Positions 59,031 to 64,000 of a stretch of 64,000 bases of DNA are shown one piece after another. The notes beneath the pieces were generated by a model that ran no database searches, was not told where the DNA came from, and worked only from the letters and a program-made list of their open reading frames with translations. Position 1 is the stretch's first letter. Each line of letters starts with the position of its first letter. The stretch comes from Isoetes taiwanensis (taxonomy: Eukaryota > Streptophyta > Lycopodiopsida > Isoetales > Isoetaceae): contig JAJEKV010000005.1 in the NCBI GenBank assembly GCA_021234155.1, forward strand, positions 1,178,001 through 1,242,000. Direction: 5' to 3'. The translations under genes and the position numbers were made by a program.

Positions 59031-59145
59031 TGTAGTCACAGTGCTATGCGCGGATAGCCTCACAATGCTTTAACAAACATCCAATGCATCACATATTGTT
59101 GTGTAGTCTAGTGCTATGCACGCATAACCTCACAATACTTTTAAT
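59031..59145 (+). repeat. diverged direct duplication with GCTATGCGCG motif
   Basis: TTGTGTAGTCACAGTGCTATGCGCGGATAGCCTCACAAT is followed about 66 bp later by TTGTGTAGTC-TAGTGCTATGCACGCATAACCTCACAAT. The same GTGTAGTCACAGTGCTA also precedes the TRIM near 58496. Confidence 0.7.
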
Positions 59146-59412
59146 ATTATAATAACTTATTTATGAGCCTTGTTGCCACTTTCAACGTTGTAAAATGTAA
59201 AATTCATGTGATCATGAAATGCTTAGGACATTCATCTAAGCTTTTGGCAATGTGGTATTCAATATGATTTTTGTAGTCTCCCAAATTTAGCATGATATTT
59301 TAAGTTTGCAAAAACATCTAAAACTTAAGTTTTGATACACCAATATGCATATTGAAATCAAGAATGCCATGTTTTGGCATCTCCGCTCGAATATCTAGCA
59401 TTATAACAGGGG

Positions 59413-60305
59413 TTTTTTTTTTTTTTTTTTTTTTTTTGAAGAACTGTGTCATCAATATATCAAAAGAATGGTAATGTTACAAAGCAAGTGAGGGGGAAGG
59501 AGAACTGCCCCAAAGAGACAGGATACCTCAACACTCCACAACAAACTCACAAAAAAACTGCAACTCTACTGCTGTACAAACCGACTATCACCATCTACAA
59601 CACCCAAGAAGTCCCGTCAAATGGCAAACTTCCGCTCTACTACTCCCGAGAACACCAGAAAGCTTTGAAATAGCTTGTATCCGAAGTCGAGGAATCGAGA
59701 GGCTGCAGATCGGCCAATCCCCGAAGATCCACAACCGCCGGCTTCCAAATCAACCACACCAACCAAGCCACGCCTTACGGATGCAAGGCTTGCCGCCGCA
59801 AGAGCCGCCAAGCACCGAGATACACATGAAGCGAAGAATCTGGCGGCTAGTCAATCTCACCAAACAGAGCCCTAACCCAATCCCCGGCAAACCGCAAGTG
59901 AGGGCATAAAACCAGACAATGCTCCACAGTCTCACGATGAAGGCCACAACAAGGGCAGAGAGGGCTCACACCTGGCCTAAACCGACTCACAAGGGCATTC
60001 ATTCTGATACAGCGGTGCACCACCTGCCACAGAAGCACCCTAACCTTCAGTGGGGGAAGTGAGCTTCATGTCCACGTCCAAACCGAGCGCCATCGAGAAC
60101 CCGGAAGTTGCAGAGACCACTTGCCTGAAGGGGGCAGTGTGTCATGAATAGCCAGCACCCGGTAAGAAGACCGCACAAAGCAAGAAGACACAATATCCGG
60201 ATGAACCTTCCAAACCTGCACCACCACATCATCCAGAGGGACTATAGATTCTGTTTTTGTACTGTTTTCTCTAAGGTTTTCATATGATTTGGTGGCCATA
60301 TTCAT
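59413..60305 (-). mobile_element. 5'-truncated poly(A)-tailed LINE fragment
   Basis: The minus strand encodes the end of an L1-type ORF2. SYRVLAIHDTLPPSGKW and RWRSVWTW are followed after a frame change by LLWQVVHRCIRMNALVSRF and CPCCGLHRETVEHCLVLCPH, the zf-RVT zinc-binding domain (CX2C...HX4C). The element ends at 59413-59437 with 25 T on the plus strand, which is its poly(A) tail. It is a different LINE lineage from the (CT)n family: poly(A) tail and zf-RVT style. It has frameshifts and is inactive. Confidence 0.78.
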
Positions 60306-60712
60306 CCAGGTGTACTAAATAGTATTTCTAGAGTGCACCTTTTTGTTAGACGTTGATTTTAGAAAAGGGGGCAAATCCTGTGGTGGAGGCTTCTTTTGTG
60401 GTGGGTGTGAATATCCTCCCATTATTTTTAGGGTTTTTAGCCAACACAAGGGTTAGAAGGATTTGATGAATGGACCATAGACCTAAGAAGATCGAACATG
60501 GGACCTCTTTTTACGCAGGGGGCAGGGGGGCTTTTAGGAAATCGTACAGAGGGATTTACTCCGGCGTATTATTAGGTTTGATCGGCTATGGATGGAAGGA
60601 CCATCTCCTTCTGTGTGGTCCGCATGCTGCCTTGCTGCCCAACTTCCCGTGACTTGTTCGTCAAATCTGTAAGTGGGTTTTGAGTACTTATTCCTTTTAA
60701 ACATGGAGGACC
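60306..60712. other. spacer, nothing supported
   Basis: Short ORFs only. G-rich runs near 60365 and 60525 are unremarkable. Confidence 0.4.
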
Positions 60713-61932
60713 GTGTTGAAGCTTTGCTCCTCTCCTGATATGTTTGAGGGTAACACCACTAAAATGCCAAAGAATTTTGAGGGTTTCTACTCATCCAATG
60801 TGCTAGACATATTTCGTAAATCTATCATATTACTTCGCTTCAATTCCAAGTTTTTTCTTTGGATTGCCTTTGTTTTTATTCTGCCATTCTCATCTGTGCT
60901 CTTGGGTCAGTTATGGATTACTGCTCCCTTTATCGGAAGCTTGGCAAGCAAGTTAGAACTTATTGCTACATCACAAGGGTTTTGCTTTACTCCATCATTC
61001 AGGATCTTTTATGTCAAAGTTCCAGAGAATATTGTGGCCAATATATTCCAATTGCCCGTTTTTGTACTGTTTGGCTTAACTGCCAAATTAATGGTTTCTT
61101 GTGGAGTTGCAATGGCCTATCTTACCGCGTAAGATTGGTGTTTGTGAGATTTCTTTCTAATGTTTCCAAATTGTGGAAGAGACTTGCAACAACATATTTC
61201 TGGATCTGTATCATACTACTTCAATTCCTTATTTCTATTGCTCTGTTCATAGGATTGGTTGTTTTTACATTCAAGACCTTTCAATTTTCTCCAGACATGT
61301 TTTTCCTCGCATTTGTGATGCTTGCCATAATATTTTCTGTGGTATTTGCTCATTTGATGATTGTGTGCAATCTGTCACTTGTAATATCTGTATTAAAAGA
61401 CTGCTATGGTGTGGAGGCACTGTCTAGAGCCTATGCTTTGGTGAAAGGAAGAACTCAAGTAGCTCTTCTTCTGTTTGTCTTGAACAATTTAAGCATGGCA
61501 TCTGTGGACAGTTTATTCCAGTACATGATCTTTTATGTCAAAGTTCCAGAGAATATTGTGGCCAATATATTCCAATTGCCCTTTTTTGTATTGTTTGGCT
61601 TAACTGCCAAATTAATGGTTTCTTGTGGAGTTGCAATGGCCTATACTGGCAGAAGATTGGTGTTTGTGAGATTTCTTTCTAATCTTCCCAAATTGTGGAA
61701 GAGACTTGCAACAACATATTTCTGGATCTGTATCATACTACTTCAATTCCTTATTTCTATTGCTCTGTTCATAGGATTGGTTGTTTTTACATTCAAGACC
61801 TTTCAATTTTCTTCAGACATGTTTTTCCTCGCATTTGTGATGGTTGCCATAATATTTTCTGTGGTATTTGCTCATTTGATGATTGTGTGCAATCTGTCAC
61901 TTGTACTATACTTCATTAACAAGACTTGGTGA
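60713..61932 (+). pseudogene. integral-membrane protein gene with internal duplication
   Basis: MPKNFEGFYSSNVLDIFRKS (from about 60761) is followed by a hydrophobic helix and IFYVKVPENIVANIFQLPVF. A frame change near 61132 follows, then several membrane helices and VLKDCYGVEALSRAYALVKG. The layout, with YTGRR...F...LxxxPKLWKRLxxTxxW and a VLxxxYGxxAxxxAYxLxKGxT motif, resembles an uncharacterised plant multi-pass membrane family (the Arabidopsis At4g19950/At5g44860 type, from memory). A 380-bp segment at 61003-61382 is repeated at 61527-61906 (524-bp period). The second copy keeps AYTGRRLVF, while the first has lost the frame there. Function unknown; probably non-functional. Confidence 0.6.
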
Positions 61933-62700
61933 CTTTTAATCTAGATGTCTCTACATTAGAAAAATCTACCTGAATAACTTTACATGATGACCTTTGGTCG
62001 GAAATAGGAATTCTTGGCTCTCTTATACACGAGCAGCTTTAGTTTTATCAAAATTATATGCATCTGATCTTTATTCTTTATTATTTATTATTTATTACTA
62101 GTTATTAAGATTAATTACACCTTGAGAACAAATATTTTAAAGCGTGATTTTTCTGCCTTCTTATATTTGGGACCAAGGTGGATAAATATAAAAATTAAGG
62201 ACTATTGTAACCATTAAGTTGGTGTTGCATGGTATTTGGGGCTTGGATTCCCAGCTCCCTACTTGGAACAACTTCTTAATGACTGCAAATACACAATACT
62301 TGACTAACAAGACTTATGGAGTTGTGATCAGGAACTGCCTACACTAAAAACATTTTTACTTGGTTAATGCCACGGGGTGACCTTTGATTGACAAAATAGA
62401 TTCTTTGCTCTTTTAGATTCGGTCTTCTTTTGTTTGGCCATAATTATAGTTGTCTGACCTTTATTATTTATTATAAGTTGTCATGACGTATTCCACCTTG
62501 GGAACAAATATTTTGAGGTAAAACTTTCTGCCTTCTTATACTTGGGACCGTGGAGGATTACTACAAAAATTGGTTTAAGAAAATAAAGGATCCTTTTTTA
62601 ACCATTAAGTTGGTGTTGCATGGTATTTGGGGCTTGGAGTCTCAGCTCCCTACTTGGAACATCCTCTCAATGGGTGCAAATACACAGTACTTGGGTTATT
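61917..62700 (+). repeat. about 390-bp diverged tandem duplication
   Basis: Units 61917-62305 and 62306-62700 share AACAAGACTT, GAACAAATATTTT, CATTAAGTTGGTGTTGCATGG and CTCCCTACTTGGAAC in order. They follow directly after the duplicated membrane gene and may be parts of the same repeated locus. No coding sequence. Confidence 0.75.
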
Positions 62701-62855
62701 TTGCCTAAGTATTTCATTCTGCCGGGTTAAGTTTTGGGCCTGGGTAAAACCAGGACAAACAAATTCTCAATTTCTAACTAGGTTTAGTTCTTGAAGTATA
62801 GTATTTGCTAGTTTAGACCTTAGCAAGTATTTTGGAATTTTTTTTTTTTTAATAT

Positions 62856-63707
62856 AACAATCAACACACAACTACCATTAACATTATTAACACAAACCAT
62901 TGCATTTAATACATTTTAATTAAAATCCCCCTTAAACCCCCTTTGGTATGGGTGCATATTCACACGGGGGGTTACGTAGGGCAGCGAGAGCTCCAAAAAA
63001 ATATTTACAATACATGTACGAAATTAACACCATTAAGTATATTCTCTCAAACCTTATAGTATTTTGCAAACCTTAATATACAGTATACAAAAACTTGTAC
63101 ATGCATACCCCACAAACGAGGATCGCTATGTATGGTCCAAATCTTGGAATAAAGGTCAAATATGCCCATCCGACAGCTCTCATTGCCCGGAGTAACCCCC
63201 CATGTGAATATGCACCCAAACCAAAGGAAGGAAGAAGGAAGAAATTTTTAACGTCCACGGAACCCAATCGGGTTATGGGACCAGAACAAACAAAGGGGGC
63301 ATAAGCCCTAACAGAACAGAGGGCCAAAGCCCAAAAAACAGAACATGGGGTCTAAGCCCCGTTACAACACACAATACAGGGGCATGAGCCCTACCAAATG
63401 ATAGCAAACAAAAACAATAGAAATGAAACCAGAGCGAAACAAAAAAATACATGGCTATACAGTAACTGCCCATGGATCAGATGGCCACTGATCTCAGATG
63501 ATAGCTTGGCCTGCCCTATAAACGGCCCACTTCCGTTGTAGGCGAGCCTTTCACACACGACACAATTCTTCTTTCCGTCTACAGAGCTGTGCTGGGGTCA
63601 AGTCTTCCTGGACGGAGAAGGTGGGGTTTAAGGGGGATTTTAATTAAAATGTGTTAAATGCAATGGTTTATGTTAATAATGTTAATGGTAGTTGTTTGTT
63701 GATTGTT
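62856..63707. mobile_element. inverted-repeat element with about 120-bp arms, containing an insertion
   Basis: Left arm 62856-62975 is matched in reverse by 63622-63707 (3 mismatches in 85) plus 63192-63226 (2 in 35). The right arm is therefore split by about 395 bp of other sequence (63227-63621). The high identity argues for a young non-autonomous DNA transposon (MULE- or MITE-like). No target duplication is obvious at the outer ends. No protein is encoded; ORFs at 63073-63327 are spurious. Confidence 0.75.
63297..63391. repeat. four GGGC-NNNA-GCCC mini-hairpins
   Basis: GGGCATAAGCCC, GGGCCAAAGCCC, GGGGTCTAAGCCCC and GGGGCATGAGCCC follow each other at 24-32 nt spacing within the insertion that splits the right arm. 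Confidence 0.8.
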
Positions 63708-64000
63708 GGTTTGTGTGTCGAAAATGGCACTTTGCATTTAAAATGGAGGGCAATTTTAAATTTGAACTACAAAAATGGTAGAGTTTTAAGGTATTTTAGG
63801 GAATCTTAAAAAATATAAAAAAAAAAAAAAATCTATTGGTGCAGACGCAAGTCATTAGTGTGTTTGCTAGGTCACCTTATTGATATACTTAAGATCATTG
63901 ATTTGCACGCATAGCTTTTCTAAGTTTTTGTTTACTTGTGACAGGTTGTGCTCATGAAATATTTTGATAAATGCAAAATGGAATCGAACATGTTAGTTGT
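63708..64000. other. non-coding window end
   Basis: AT-rich sequence with an A15 run near 63815. No feature is supported. Confidence 0.5.

Noticed and set aside
63297-63391. Regularly spaced short repeats as a CRISPR array
   Set aside because: The units are mini-hairpins of 12-14 nt with unequal spacing in a plant genome, and no cas genes are present.

Overview
This is plant nuclear DNA that has been heavily rearranged by transposons. The evidence is one 24-exon PDR-type ABCG transporter gene with GT-AG introns, plant-type PPR gene fragments, and Ty3/gypsy and other LTR retrotransposons, L1-like LINEs, tRNA-derived SINEs, PIF/Harbinger and Helitron elements. A seed-free vascular plant such as a fern is a guess from the repeat-rich style and the PPR type; the sequence does not prove it. 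I see no prokaryotic operons, CRISPR array or complete tRNA or rRNA gene.

Layout. 1-2638: a decayed minus-strand Ty3/gypsy element (LTR, initiator-Met primer site, gag, CCHC knuckle, protease). 3010-6669: a scrambled gag-only LTR element, containing a 664-bp solo-LTR-like insertion with a 5-bp target duplication and ending in a 1.26-kb LTR palindrome. 6681-15332: minus-strand Helitrons carrying gene fragments (STI1-like TPR, CCHC zinc knuckle, PPR), with one Helitron apparently nested in the end of another. 18879-21983: a Harbinger element with convergent transposase and SANT-like ORFs. 22031-33125: an array of L1-like LINEs and a tRNA-derived SINE, separated by (CT)n tracts. 35388-38298: three tRNA-like SINE units beside a broken gypsy element. 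38446-41573 and 42683-45786: two more Helitrons; the second carries a DUF3429/TMEM69-like fragment and a 264-bp tandem array. 46112-52355: the ABCG/PDR transporter, the only gene here that looks intact. 52356-64000: a 5S-rRNA-like fragment, a GTGTCA-rich tract, a SET-domain pseudogene, a complete 451-bp TRIM, a poly(A)-tailed LINE fragment, a duplicated membrane-protein pseudogene, and an inverted-repeat element holding a nested insertion.

Most coherent system. The (CT)n-bounded LINE family and the SINE appear to be partners. Two near-full-length LINEs each carry a coiled-coil ORF1, an in-frame UAG and an APE/RT ORF2. LINE and SINE share a similar 3' tail, and every copy in the array is bounded by (CT)n or a related microsatellite. 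This suggests a retrotransposon pair that targets, or primes on, pyrimidine microsatellites.

The Helitrons share a terminal hairpin and a CTAG end. They have shuffled host exons into the neighbourhood of the one intact gene. All family names come from reading motifs; no database search was run.
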